From positions 247,659 through 311,658 of the forward strand of contig DGTP01000003.1 in assembly GCA_002394335.1 (NCBI GenBank): 64,000 nucleotides of DNA, given 5' to 3'. This stretch comes from Bacteroidales bacterium UBA4333 (GTDB lineage Bacteria; Bacteroidota; Bacteroidia; Bacteroidales; Paludibacteraceae). Below the pieces are notes generated by a model. It was not told where the DNA came from. It was given only the letters and a program-made list of their open reading frames with translations, and searched no databases. Position 1 is the stretch's first letter. Every line of letters starts with the position of its first letter. Shown here in pieces: positions 40,610 through 48,289 of the stretch. The position numbers were made by a program, and so were the translations under genes.

Positions 40610-41524
40610 TTATTCGTACATTTTGAGGATTCTTTTTGCTTCCTCGGCGAACTGCCGGCGCAGGGATTGCGGGGCAAGAATCTCTATCTCCGAACCGTGC
40701 GTGCGGAGCTGTTGGATGAAATCAAGCGTCGGAGCCACAAACCACTCAAAGACACACGGTTCGACCTCTTTCTGGGAGTGATGAAGCGGCAACGAACGGA
40801 CAAACGGTGCCGCACTCTCCGATATACGCACACGGATGCGTTCCGGGGTGAACTGCTTGCCGCAGAAAACACCATAATAGCCGGAGAAATACGCCTGCGG
40901 GTCAAAATTCTTCGGCAGGCGGAAGGTCTTTTCCATCGTCTCCATGTGTCTGATACGGTCGAGCGCATACAGTCTCGGTTCGTCTTTGGGCGTGGAATGG
41001 ACACTGTCTATCTCTTCTACGAAACCTAATACATACCACCGCTGCTTGAAGACCTTGAGGCACAATGGCGCCAGATGGAAGATATGCGGTGCTTCCTTGC
41101 TTTCGAAGCGCAGATGCGACACTTGCAGCCATCTGCTGTCACGCATGGCATTGACGATGGTTGTCAGGTACTCAGTGCCTTCGGGAATAGGTTCGTACAG
41201 GATGCGGTCACGCAACTCCCGGCTGGTGTCCAAAGACTGGCTGACGGCAAACTGCGAGAGGAGCCACTGTTTGGTGCGTGAGTTGATGTCGGTGTCGTTG
41301 ATGTAGTAAAGCCCGTTTGCGCGGTCGCAAAGGATCTCGATGTCGAAGAGTTCTTCCACATCGTTCTTGTAACGGAAGAAGGTGCTGTCCGGCAGGCGCG
41401 ATTCGTGATTGTCGTTGATTCTCGCACCCGCCCACTTGCGGTCAATCTCCTCACGGCTGATCTTCCCCGCACTGCGGATGGTATCCACCAGCCATACATA
41501 TTTCTTATATTGTACTACGGACAT
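40610..41524 (-). CDS. WYL-domain transcriptional regulator
   Basis: 304 aa: N-terminal winged-helix region (residues ~1-70, with STFFRYKNDVEELFDI), a WYL domain (about 140-210: RFESKEAPHIFHLAPLCLKV, then KQRWYVLGFVEE and LYALDRIRH) and a C-terminal WCX-like extension (ERIRVRISESAAPFVRSLPL). WYL regulators of phage-defence loci (BrxR, CapW) bind inverted repeats and sense ligands; relatives are also common as housekeeping regulators in Bacteroidales. ATG 41524 is preferred to TTG 41530. It lies directly upstream of the HIRAN-McrBC genes and 15 bp after gtrA, with which it may be cotranscribed. Confidence 0.9.
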   Translation of the reverse strand: MSVVQYKKYVWLVDTIRSAGKISREEIDRKWAGARINDNHESRLPDSTFFRYKNDVEELFDIEILCDRANGLYYINDTDINSRTKQWLLSQFAVSQSLDTSRELRDRILYEPIPEGTEYLTTIVNAMRDSRWLQVSHLRFESKEAPHIFHLAPLCLKVFKQRWYVLGFVEEIDSVHSTPKDEPRLYALDRIRHMETMEKTFRLPKNFDPQAYFSGYYGVFCGKQFTPERIRVRISESAAPFVRSLPLHHSQKEVEPCVFEWFVAPTLDFIQQLRTHGSEIEILAPQSLRRQFAEEAKRILKMYE

Positions 41525-41539
41525 ACACAAGAAGCCGGT

Positions 41540-42028
41540 TTATGATCTGAAAGAGTAGTACTTCTGTCCGATGAAACTGACTATCACCGTGATGATGGTG
41601 ATGAACATCTTGCTCGGCGTGGGATACCATCCCAAGATATCCACACAAAGTTTCAGACCAACATAGTTGATCAGCAGATTGAGTGCTACAATCAGAATAT
41701 ACCTGCCCAACTGTCTCCATCCCCTCAAAGAAGAGCCGGTGAAAGTGACATACTTATTGAGCCAGAAACCCGTCAAAAGCGTGATCGGGAAAACGACACA
41801 AAGCGTAGCTATATGCGGCGAAACGACCTGCTCAAATGAATAAAATGAGAAAATGACATTTTCATGCCCTATCACAAAATTATAGATCAGAAAATACAGC
41901 ACCCAGTCAAAAACCATATTCGCTCCGCCGGAGAAGCCGTAACGGAACAACTGCTGCGGTATCCATTTTCGGAACGGACGGTAGAAGAAATCAATGATTT
42001 GCGTGATTATGTGTGCTAATTTGTGCAT
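41540..42028 (-). CDS. GtrA-family membrane protein
   Basis: 162 aa with four hydrophobic helices: LFRYGFSGGANMVFDWVLYF, a second and third around residues 65-125, and MFITIITVIVSFIGQKYYSF at the end; the loop GFWLNKYVTFTGSS is typical of the family. GtrA proteins are thought to flip polyprenyl-linked sugars for glycosylation of surface polymers. ATG 42028 is used; an upstream TTG (42043) is less likely. Promoter at 42097-42128. Confidence 0.88.
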   Translation of the reverse strand: MHKLAHIITQIIDFFYRPFRKWIPQQLFRYGFSGGANMVFDWVLYFLIYNFVIGHENVIFSFYSFEQVVSPHIATLCVVFPITLLTGFWLNKYVTFTGSSLRGWRQLGRYILIVALNLLINYVGLKLCVDILGWYPTPSKMFITIITVIVSFIGQKYYSFRS

Positions 42029-42096
42029 CCTGACAACAGGCAAATATTTTCTATTTTGCCCCCTCTAATTTATTAAGTACCCTTAATTTTGTTGCG

Positions 42097-42128
42097 CAAA
42101 GGTACTACATTTTTTTTATATTTGCAAA
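42097..42128 (-). promoter_or_regulatory. gtrA promoter
   Basis: Minus strand: TTTGCAAAT (-33, 42128-42125), 20 bp, TACCTTTG (-7, 42104-42097). Back to back with the rsmA promoter, not interlocked. Confidence 0.8.
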
Positions 42129-42143
42129 AAAAATGCACTTTTA

Positions 42144-42175
42144 TTTGTCTAATTCATTTTTTTTTAGTACTTTTG
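42144..42175 (+). promoter_or_regulatory. rsmA promoter
   Basis: TTTG (-33 at 42144), 20 bp, TACTTTTG (-7 at 42168-42175), 50 bp before ATG 42226. Confidence 0.8.
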
Positions 42176-42225
42176 TCGCCGATTTAATCAGATTAACAAT
42201 CTTATGGACGACTATCACCAACAAA

Positions 42226-43065
42226 ATGCAACAAGTACATGCCAAAAAATTTCTTGGGCAGCACTTCTTGAAGGACCTGAGCGTCGCCCAGAGAATTGCT
42301 GAAACCGCATTCGACAAGGGACCAAGCGACCAAGTACCAAGTAACAAGGGAAAAGTACAAGTACTGGAAGTGGGACCCGGAATGGGTGTATTAACCCAAT
42401 ATCTCCTCAAAAATCCGGATATCCAACTCACGGCGATAGAGATCGACCGCGAGTCAGTGGCATATCTCAAAGAATGGTATCCGGAGTTGCATCTGATAGA
42501 AGGGGATTTTCTGAAAATAGATCTTGATGTCATCTATCCCGAAGGGGAGTTCAACGTCATCGGCAATTATCCGTACAATATATCCAGCCAGATTTTCTTC
42601 AAGGTATTGGAGTACAAAGACCGGATACCTGTCTGCTCAGGCATGATTCAGAAAGAAGTGGCAGAGCGTATAGCCTCCAAACCGGGCAAAAAAGCCTATG
42701 GCATCTTGTCCGTTCTGCTGCAAGCTTATTACGATATAGAATATTTGTTTACGGTGGACGAGAATGTCTTCAATCCTCCGCCCAAAGTCAAATCCGCTGT
42801 CATCCGCATGAAACGCAACAAACGACGACGGTTGGAGTGCGACGAAGAACTATTCAAGACAGTGGTCAAGACCGCTTTCAACCAACGGCGAAAACAGATG
42901 CGGAACTCGCTAAGGAGTTTAGTTGAAAATGTAAAGTCGGATGTTGAAAAAAGTTCTGAAGAAAAAAGTCGTTTAGACTATTTCCTTACCCGAAGACCGG
43001 AACAGCTCACCGTAGAACAGTTCATCGAACTGACCAATCTGATACATGAGAATATGGTCAAATAA
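42226..43065 (+). CDS. rsmA: 16S rRNA dimethyladenosine transferase RsmA (KsgA)
   Basis: 279 aa. Dimethylates A1518/A1519 of 16S rRNA during small-subunit assembly. Motifs: KKFLGQHFLKD at the N-terminus, SAM-binding VLEVGPGMGVLT, and the catalytic IGNYPYNISSQIFF; the C-terminal domain ends QFIELTNLIHE. Two stretches break the family pattern and are encoded by short repetitive DNA: PSDQVPSNK (from 42322, before the SAM motif) and VENVKSDVEKSSEEKS (about 42922-42969). ATG 42226 precedes the conserved KKFLGQHF block by five residues. Confidence 0.95.
   Translation: MQQVHAKKFLGQHFLKDLSVAQRIAETAFDKGPSDQVPSNKGKVQVLEVGPGMGVLTQYLLKNPDIQLTAIEIDRESVAYLKEWYPELHLIEGDFLKIDLDVIYPEGEFNVIGNYPYNISSQIFFKVLEYKDRIPVCSGMIQKEVAERIASKPGKKAYGILSVLLQAYYDIEYLFTVDENVFNPPPKVKSAVIRMKRNKRRRLECDEELFKTVVKTAFNQRRKQMRNSLRSLVENVKSDVEKSSEEKSRLDYFLTRRPEQLTVEQFIELTNLIHENMVK
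42322..42347 (+). repeat. In-frame word repeat inside rsmA, also found in the esterase gene at 61177-61202
   Basis: 26 bp made of CCAAGT-like words, encoding PSDQVPSNK. The reverse complement at 61177-61202 matches at 24 of 26 positions and is read in the same frame (PSDQVPSTK) in an unrelated gene. Confidence 0.85.
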
Positions 43066-43100
43066 ATGACTCAATGGTAAATGCCAAAATCGTAAATGTC

Positions 43101-44051
43101 ATGTCTGAAATCAAAATATTCTATAAAGAAAACGAGAAGATAAAAGTCGCCAAGACTATCGACAAACTCAAAGAACTGGACAAGAAAGATATCATCTGGA
43201 TTGATCTGCTGGATGTATCGGACAAGACAGAGGACACTCTGGAGGGTTTCCTCAAAATCGATATTCAGGAAGACGAAGAGATGGAAGAGATCGAGATGTC
43301 GTCCCGTTATATCCAGACCGACGACTCTATCGTAGCCAACTCCAACTTCCTCAAGTCCAATTTTGAGACCGAGCCGGTGAACTTCATCATCAAGAACTCT
43401 ATTCTCGTCACGATCCGCGATGTGGAACTGGACAGTTTCAACGAGACGGTCAAGAAGATGTTCGTCAACACCCGTAGTTTCCCCTCCGGCTACCATGTGC
43501 TGGTGGCGCTGTTTGAGACACGTGTGGAGAAGGATGCCGACCTGATAGAGGATACCACGGATATGATTACCGATCTGTCCCAACAGATCACTGCCGAGTC
43601 GGATCACATGGACGAAGACCTGCTGGTACAGATCAAGGACCTGCAAGAGAAGGTGACCGTCATCCGACAGAATATCATCGACAAACAGCGCGTGATATCC
43701 AATATTCTCAAGTGCGATTTCTTCCCCGAAGAATTGGGGCCGCGCCTAACAATGATTATCAAAGATATCAACTCTCTGTTCGATTATACCCGATTCGGTT
43801 TCGACCGTCTCGACTACCTCCAGGATACCTTCCTCGGTTTGGTAAACATTGAGCAGAACAAGATCATCAAGATCTTTACTGTGATCAATATCATCTTCCT
43901 GCCGCCGACGCTGATAGGCAGTCTGTATGGTATGAATTTTGATTTTATGCCGGAGCTTCATTGGCAGTTAGGATACCTCTTTGCCATCGGATTGATGATA
44001 TTGTCGGTAGTAATTATTCTATTGATTTTCAGACTCAAAAAATGGCTCTGA
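43101..44051 (+). CDS. corA: CorA-family magnesium/divalent cation transporter
   Basis: 316 aa. Large N-terminal cytoplasmic alpha/beta domain, long stalk helix (residues ~160-250) and two C-terminal membrane helices joined by the diagnostic YGMNFDFMPELHW (GMN motif), ending in the basic RLKKWL. An in-frame ATG at 43074 would add nine residues (MVNAKIVNV) coded by a small imperfect repeat (GGTAAATG / CGTAAATG); ATG 43101 gives a more usual start. It follows rsmA closely in the same direction. Confidence 0.93.
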   Translation: MSEIKIFYKENEKIKVAKTIDKLKELDKKDIIWIDLLDVSDKTEDTLEGFLKIDIQEDEEMEEIEMSSRYIQTDDSIVANSNFLKSNFETEPVNFIIKNSILVTIRDVELDSFNETVKKMFVNTRSFPSGYHVLVALFETRVEKDADLIEDTTDMITDLSQQITAESDHMDEDLLVQIKDLQEKVTVIRQNIIDKQRVISNILKCDFFPEELGPRLTMIIKDINSLFDYTRFGFDRLDYLQDTFLGLVNIEQNKIIKIFTVINIIFLPPTLIGSLYGMNFDFMPELHWQLGYLFAIGLMILSVVIILLIFRLKKWL

Positions 44052-44262
44052 TAAATAGTTATTAACAATTTGTTAACATTTTTAACATTCCGGTGTTGAA
44101 TAATGTTGACAACCAAAAGTTTTGAAAACTATTAACAATCAACTGTCATCTGATAGGCGTATCTAAAGCATTGATTCAGGTGTAGTTAGAGAAGTTATTA
44201 ACAATATTAACATACTATTATATCCATTAGGATTTTTAAATTTTAAGTATATATTTTTTTAT
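44052..44262. other. AT-rich intergenic region with repeated TTATTAACAA boxes
   Basis: Contains TTATTAACAA at 44059-44068 and 44195-44204, a near copy CTATTAACAA at 44129-44138, and several TGTTAACA/TGTTGACA words between. They resemble DnaA boxes (TTATNCACA) loosely. No ORF. No nearby replication gene supports an origin. Confidence 0.5.
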
Positions 44263-45219
44263 ATGAGTTCAGCGGAGCAGGAGAAAGTTTCGGATTTGAA
44301 AGATAAGATTTCCAAACTTAAGCAAGAGAAGAATGCGGTTATCTTTGCGCATTATTACACTCGTCCGGAGATACAGGAGATAGCGGATTTTATAGGGGAC
44401 AGTCTTGCCTTGGCGCAGCAGGCTACGCGCGTACAGGCAGATATATTGGTGATGTGCGGTGTGCATTTTATGGGTGAGACGATGAAGATCCTTTGCCCAG
44501 ATAAGAAAGTGCTGGTTCCTGATATGAATGCCGGCTGCTCTCTTGCCGACAGCTGCAAGGCGGAAGATCTGGCTGCATTCAAAGCACAACACCCCGATCA
44601 TATGGTGGTCAGTTATGTAAACACGACGGCTGACGTCAAAGCGCTTACGGATGTGGTGGTGACTTCGTCCAATGCGAAGAAAATTATCGACCAGTTGCCC
44701 AAGGACGCCAAGATTATCTTCGGTCCGGATCATAATTTAGGTTCGTATATCAATTCGGTCACCGGCCGTGATATGCTGTTATGGAACGGTGCATGCCATG
44801 TGCACAGCCGTTTTTCGTTGGAGGCGCTTTTGCAGCTTAAGAAAGAGAATCCGGGAGTAGAGGTATTGGCTCATCCGGAGTGTAAGGCACCTATTTTGGC
44901 TCAGAGCGATGTAATAGGTTCTACCCAGGCACTGCTCCAGCATACTATCCGTTCGTCCGCCAAACGCTTTATAATCGCTACGGAAAGCGGTATTTTGTTT
45001 GAGATGCAGCGTGCATGTCCGGACAAGGAGTTTATTCCGGTGCCTCCGGAGGTGACAGAGGGTGTAGGATGTTCGTGTAACGAGTGCGAGTATATGCGTA
45101 TGAATACGTTGGATAAGGTGTATGCGTGTCTTCTTCATGAGTCGCCTGAGATGCATGTTGATCCCGCAGTCGCCGCTCGTGCCGTATCTTCTATCCAGCG
45201 TATGCTGTCTATGAGTTAA
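44263..45219 (+). CDS. nadA: Quinolinate synthase
   Basis: 318 aa; [4Fe-4S] enzyme condensing iminoaspartate with dihydroxyacetone phosphate in NAD synthesis. Signatures: NAVIFAHYYTRPEIQEIADF, MCGVHFMGETMKIL (cluster Cys), CSLADSC, FGPDHNLGSYI, VLAHPECKAPI (cluster Cys) and CSCNECEYMRMNT (cluster Cys). nadB and nadC are not adjacent. The terminator at 45247-45285 ends the transcript. Promoter not clear in the AT-rich upstream region. Confidence 0.95.
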   Translation: MSSAEQEKVSDLKDKISKLKQEKNAVIFAHYYTRPEIQEIADFIGDSLALAQQATRVQADILVMCGVHFMGETMKILCPDKKVLVPDMNAGCSLADSCKAEDLAAFKAQHPDHMVVSYVNTTADVKALTDVVVTSSNAKKIIDQLPKDAKIIFGPDHNLGSYINSVTGRDMLLWNGACHVHSRFSLEALLQLKKENPGVEVLAHPECKAPILAQSDVIGSTQALLQHTIRSSAKRFIIATESGILFEMQRACPDKEFIPVPPEVTEGVGCSCNECEYMRMNTLDKVYACLLHESPEMHVDPAVAARAVSSIQRMLSMS

Positions 45220-45246
45220 GGCAGCTTTGATAAGACTGAAAGAGAA

Positions 45247-45285
45247 AACCTCTCTACGAAATTGAAATCGTAGGGAGGTTTTTTT
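45247..45285 (+). terminator. nadA terminator
   Basis: AACCTCTCTACGA/TCGTAGGGAGGTT hairpin (45247-45280) followed by a T run. Confidence 0.88.
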
Positions 45286-45359
45286 AACCCAAAATAAATT
45301 CATAATCATCAAAACATTAATGACCGATTTGGATTAAAGATGACAGATATACTATGATA

Positions 45360-46364
45360 TTATAGAACTTTGTCTTTAAGTGTGATAGGCTCAATTTTTT
45401 TCTTATCAAACTTATACGGATTAAATCGCCATCCAAGAACTATTTGTAACTGAATTTGAGGTGTATATCGTTTATGTGGTACGAATGTATTTCCTACATA
45501 ATTTCCCCACATAGTTGATTTTGTGGCATTTGAGAGAGTATATGTAAATGAAAAACCTATATTAAAATGATCTTTAATCATCCATCCAAATTCTTCCCAT
45601 ATACCCAAAGTAGCCTTATTACAATCTTCTCGATGGTTTTCTTTAACAGTATTTCCATAACTGTCTTTTTCAATTGTATTAGAAACAGTTAAAATACCCA
45701 ATTCGAGACCTGTTCTGGAATAAAATACTTTTTTCTCAAAAGAATAAGCCGGGCGGAGACATAAATATTGTAAATCCAATGTTTGATTACCTTTTACACC
45801 ACTTGATATTTTACCACCTCTGAAAACATATTGCAATCCCATATAAACAGCATGTCGTTTATATCCCATATCCATTTGTTTTGGAGCATACTCTACATAT
45901 CCTTCTATACTTGGTAGAAAACGCATACCGAAAATAGAAGAATATTTGGTATTATTTTCATAATCCCGATATTCCGAGCCTATATACATATTATATCCTT
46001 CTTTGATTTGCACACCATAAAGCAACCATGGACCTTCGGCAGGTGTTGGAATATGTTGTTTAGCTTTTTCCTTTTCTTCTTGAGCCTGAGCTATATCACG
46101 AAGTGTTGGAGTGGTATCTTGCGTTTTTTTCTTTGTAAAAGTTTGAACTGTTCCGTCTTTGTAGAGTATAGTAGCAATTTTATCTGTGCCAAGTACAAAA
46201 GTAGGTCCTTTCGGATTATTTTTCTTTTTATACTTGATTTGTGTTTCTGAAACTTCCTCAATAATTGCTTCTATACGTTCATTTTCATATGTTACAATTA
46301 TATCTTGTGCTTTAACATAAAATGTTACAGCCAATACAGCCAATAATAAAAAAATCCTTTTCAT
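45360..46364 (-). CDS. Exported beta-barrel-like protein with an N-terminal 'QDIIVT' domain
   Basis: 334 aa. Signal peptide ends VKAQ. Residues ~20-75 form a small beta domain (QDIIVTYENERIEAIIEEVS, then IKYKKKNNPKGPTFVLGTDK) that also starts the neighbouring protein at 46370-47101. After a Lys/Glu-rich linker the rest alternates as an outer-membrane barrel (GYNMYIGSEYRDYENNTKYS, IQLQIVLGWRFNPYKF). The QDIIVT domain is familiar from several Bacteroidales surface proteins of unknown function. The gene starts 5 bp after the upstream stop and is AT-rich like its neighbours. Last gene of the surface block; it faces nadA convergently. Confidence 0.75.
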   Translation of the reverse strand: MKRIFLLLAVLAVTFYVKAQDIIVTYENERIEAIIEEVSETQIKYKKKNNPKGPTFVLGTDKIATILYKDGTVQTFTKKKTQDTTPTLRDIAQAQEEKEKAKQHIPTPAEGPWLLYGVQIKEGYNMYIGSEYRDYENNTKYSSIFGMRFLPSIEGYVEYAPKQMDMGYKRHAVYMGLQYVFRGGKISSGVKGNQTLDLQYLCLRPAYSFEKKVFYSRTGLELGILTVSNTIEKDSYGNTVKENHREDCNKATLGIWEEFGWMIKDHFNIGFSFTYTLSNATKSTMWGNYVGNTFVPHKRYTPQIQLQIVLGWRFNPYKFDKKKIEPITLKDKVL

Positions 46365-46369
46365 AATTG

Positions 46370-47101
46370 TTAGAAATTAAGTGTCAATCCTAAACCGTTT
46401 TGAGTGACGCCAACTCTAAGTGTTAAAGCCTGTTTATAATTAAGTGATGAAGCACATTGATTATTAAAAATACTCAAAGCTTTCGATTGTTTATTAGCAC
46501 CACCTACAATAAATCCAACTCCGCCACCGACAGCCAGAGCTGTTCCTACACCAAAGCAACATCCCCAAGCCGTAAGATCATCTCTACCAACATAACGTAA
46601 TGAACCAAGCATTAACCCTAAACCTGCTCCTCCTAAAAAACAGCCTGTCCAAATGAATGCTTCACCGGTGTTATAGGATTTATAAGCATCAGAACATGTA
46701 AGTTTCAAAAAGTCTTTATATAAACTTTCATCCAACTCTATATCTCCATAATAATACTTATTCCGTTTGTCAGATCTTTCTATTTTTTGTCCTGGGATAA
46801 ATACAATATCTTCAGCTTCACGAACAGTTTTTATTGTTCCGTTTGTACCCCCTTTTTCAGGAGCTGTCTGTTTGAATGTCTGTACATCTCCATTTTTATA
46901 GATTATAGAAGAAATTTTGGCAGTTGAAATAACAAAGGTAGGTCCGTTTGGATTTTCCTTTTTTTTGTATTTTACTTCCGTATCCGATACTTCAGTTATG
47001 TTAGCATCAATACGTTCAGATTCATTTGTAACAATGATGTCTTGCGCCCAAATTGGCATAGATGTGACTGCAAGTAGCAGTAGTAGTAAAAATTTTTTCA
47101 T
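46370..47101 (-). CDS. Exported protein with an N-terminal 'QDIIVT' domain and Gly-rich hydrophobic segments
   Basis: 243 aa. Signal peptide ends IWAQ; the QDIIVT domain (residues ~20-75) is about 60% identical to the next gene, showing a duplication. The C-terminal half has Gly-rich hydrophobic stretches (GCFLGGAGLGLMLGSLRYVG, CCFGVGTALAVGGGVGFIVG) that may be two membrane helices, and ends in LGLTLNF. Function unknown. Cotranscribed with 45360-46364. Confidence 0.75.
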   Translation of the reverse strand: MKKFLLLLLLAVTSMPIWAQDIIVTNESERIDANITEVSDTEVKYKKKENPNGPTFVISTAKISSIIYKNGDVQTFKQTAPEKGGTNGTIKTVREAEDIVFIPGQKIERSDKRNKYYYGDIELDESLYKDFLKLTCSDAYKSYNTGEAFIWTGCFLGGAGLGLMLGSLRYVGRDDLTAWGCCFGVGTALAVGGGVGFIVGGANKQSKALSIFNNQCASSLNYKQALTLRVGVTQNGLGLTLNF

Positions 47102-47153
47102 AATAGTAGTTGCCGGTTATTTCCACATAGGCTCATCGGGTTTTAATGAAAAT

Positions 47154-48053
47154 TTATTTTATGTATATACCTGGAGAAGTAATATATCCCGTCTCCATAT
47201 TTTTAATAGCATTTCCTTCTATAACCATCCCTATTGGTATTTGAGAAGTTATTTGGTTCATTTTTTCTTGAGATATTGTAATAATATCTATTTCCGGATG
47301 GTAAATACGATAGAAACGCTGTTTATCCTGTTCGTTTTCAACAGCTATACCTATTGTTTTATCCACGGTATTGAATTGTTCAAATTGTTGTACATTGGCA
47401 AACGAATTTTGGCAAAACGGGCAAGTGAAAGAAAACAAATAGACAAAATAGGTAGAATCGGCAGAGAAATTATATAAATCTTTCAGTTTTTCCATGGTGG
47501 TTGTACGGTTCTCGGTTTTGAATGAAGATATTTTTGGAAGCATAAACGATTTACGCATAGATAATCCACAAATAAAACAAGCTGATGCTGTGACCAACAT
47601 TACGACAGTTGTTTTAAGCCATAAATATGATTCATGGTATGGTTGGGCTAATATCACTAAAATTGCCAAACAAACCAAAATAAGATTGCGCACAAAAGTA
47701 AGCCAAGTTTTGCCGCTATACAGGTTAGAAAATATTCCGAAACATCCACATTCCGTGATACCTTTGAACAATAACCCATAGGCATAAATAAGAGAAACGA
47801 CAATAAGGAATATTACTCCGGCACATGCGCTCCATCGCAGTTTGATACGAAAAAGAAGCATGCTGCCGAGGATTGATTCTATAAATACGAGAACAGGAGC
47901 ACCAATACTGAACCATTTCGGTCCATATAGCATTAACAAATCCGCAAATGCCTCTCCATCCCACGCTTTTGCAAAAGCGGAGAAAAGGAATATAAGTCCC
48001 AATAATGTGGAACAGATATAGGAAATAGGTTTATTAATAGCAATGGACGTCAT
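47154..48053 (-). CDS. MauE/DoxX-like membrane protein fused to a thioredoxin-like CxxC domain
   Basis: 299 aa. Residues ~1-170 hold four to five membrane helices with the MauE-type motif ECGCFG after helix 3 (near residue 100). A further helix leads to a periplasmic domain with YLFSFTCPFCQNSFANVQQF (CPFC active site, about residue 210), i.e. a thioredoxin/AhpC-like redox part lacking some of the fold's length. The protein probably passes electrons across the membrane to exported thiols, perhaps those of the Cys-rich lipoprotein 48034-48228 it overlaps by 20 bp. The start is ATG 48053. Confidence 0.8.
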   Translation of the reverse strand: MTSIAINKPISYICSTLLGLIFLFSAFAKAWDGEAFADLLMLYGPKWFSIGAPVLVFIESILGSMLLFRIKLRWSACAGVIFLIVVSLIYAYGLLFKGITECGCFGIFSNLYSGKTWLTFVRNLILVCLAILVILAQPYHESYLWLKTTVVMLVTASACFICGLSMRKSFMLPKISSFKTENRTTTMEKLKDLYNFSADSTYFVYLFSFTCPFCQNSFANVQQFEQFNTVDKTIGIAVENEQDKQRFYRIYHPEIDIITISQEKMNQITSQIPIGMVIEGNAIKNMETGYITSPGIYIK

Positions 48054-48228
48054 AGAAGCCCAAATTGTGGTAATAATCATTCATTTCCTGGCAATTGAAG
48101 AATAGTTCTTCGTCGAGATTAACTCTCATTGCTCTGGGATCAGTTCCTTCACATGTGCAACTCATTTTGCATGAACTGAATACAACTGCAATAAAGCCTG
48201 CTGTTAGAAAAAAGAAAGTTTTTTTCAT
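48034..48228 (-). CDS. Small cysteine-rich lipoprotein
   Basis: 64 aa: MKKTFFFLTAGFIAVVFSSC is a lipoprotein signal (lipobox Cys at residue 20), followed by a short body with several cysteines (KMSCTCEGTDPRA, FFNCQEMN, VHCY). Its 3' end overlaps the MauE-thioredoxin gene, suggesting a shared redox task. A leader motif shared with 51310-52242 precedes it (48252-48281). Confidence 0.75.
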   Translation of the reverse strand: MKKTFFFLTAGFIAVVFSSCKMSCTCEGTDPRAMRVNLDEELFFNCQEMNDYYHNLGFYDVHCY

Positions 48229-48251
48229 AATGATCAATTGTATATTGTTAT

Positions 48252-48281
48252 ACCTACTCTTTTTTGGATTTTCGGTTTCCT
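48252..48281 (-). repeat. Leader motif, copy 1
   Basis: About 30 bp CCTACTCTTT..GGATTTTCGG..TTTCC (plus-strand reading), matching 52271-52300 except for three substitutions and a 3-bp gap. On the minus strand it ends 24 bp before ATG 48228. Confidence 0.8.
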
Positions 48282-48289
48282 CCTTTAGT

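Noticed and set aside
32578..41524. Insertion sequence or transposon
   Set aside because: No transposase frame and no terminal inverted repeats at the edges; the 45-bp repeats are promoter elements rather than ends.
41964..42128. Riboswitch in the gtrA leader
   Set aside because: The leader is short and I see no conserved aptamer pattern.
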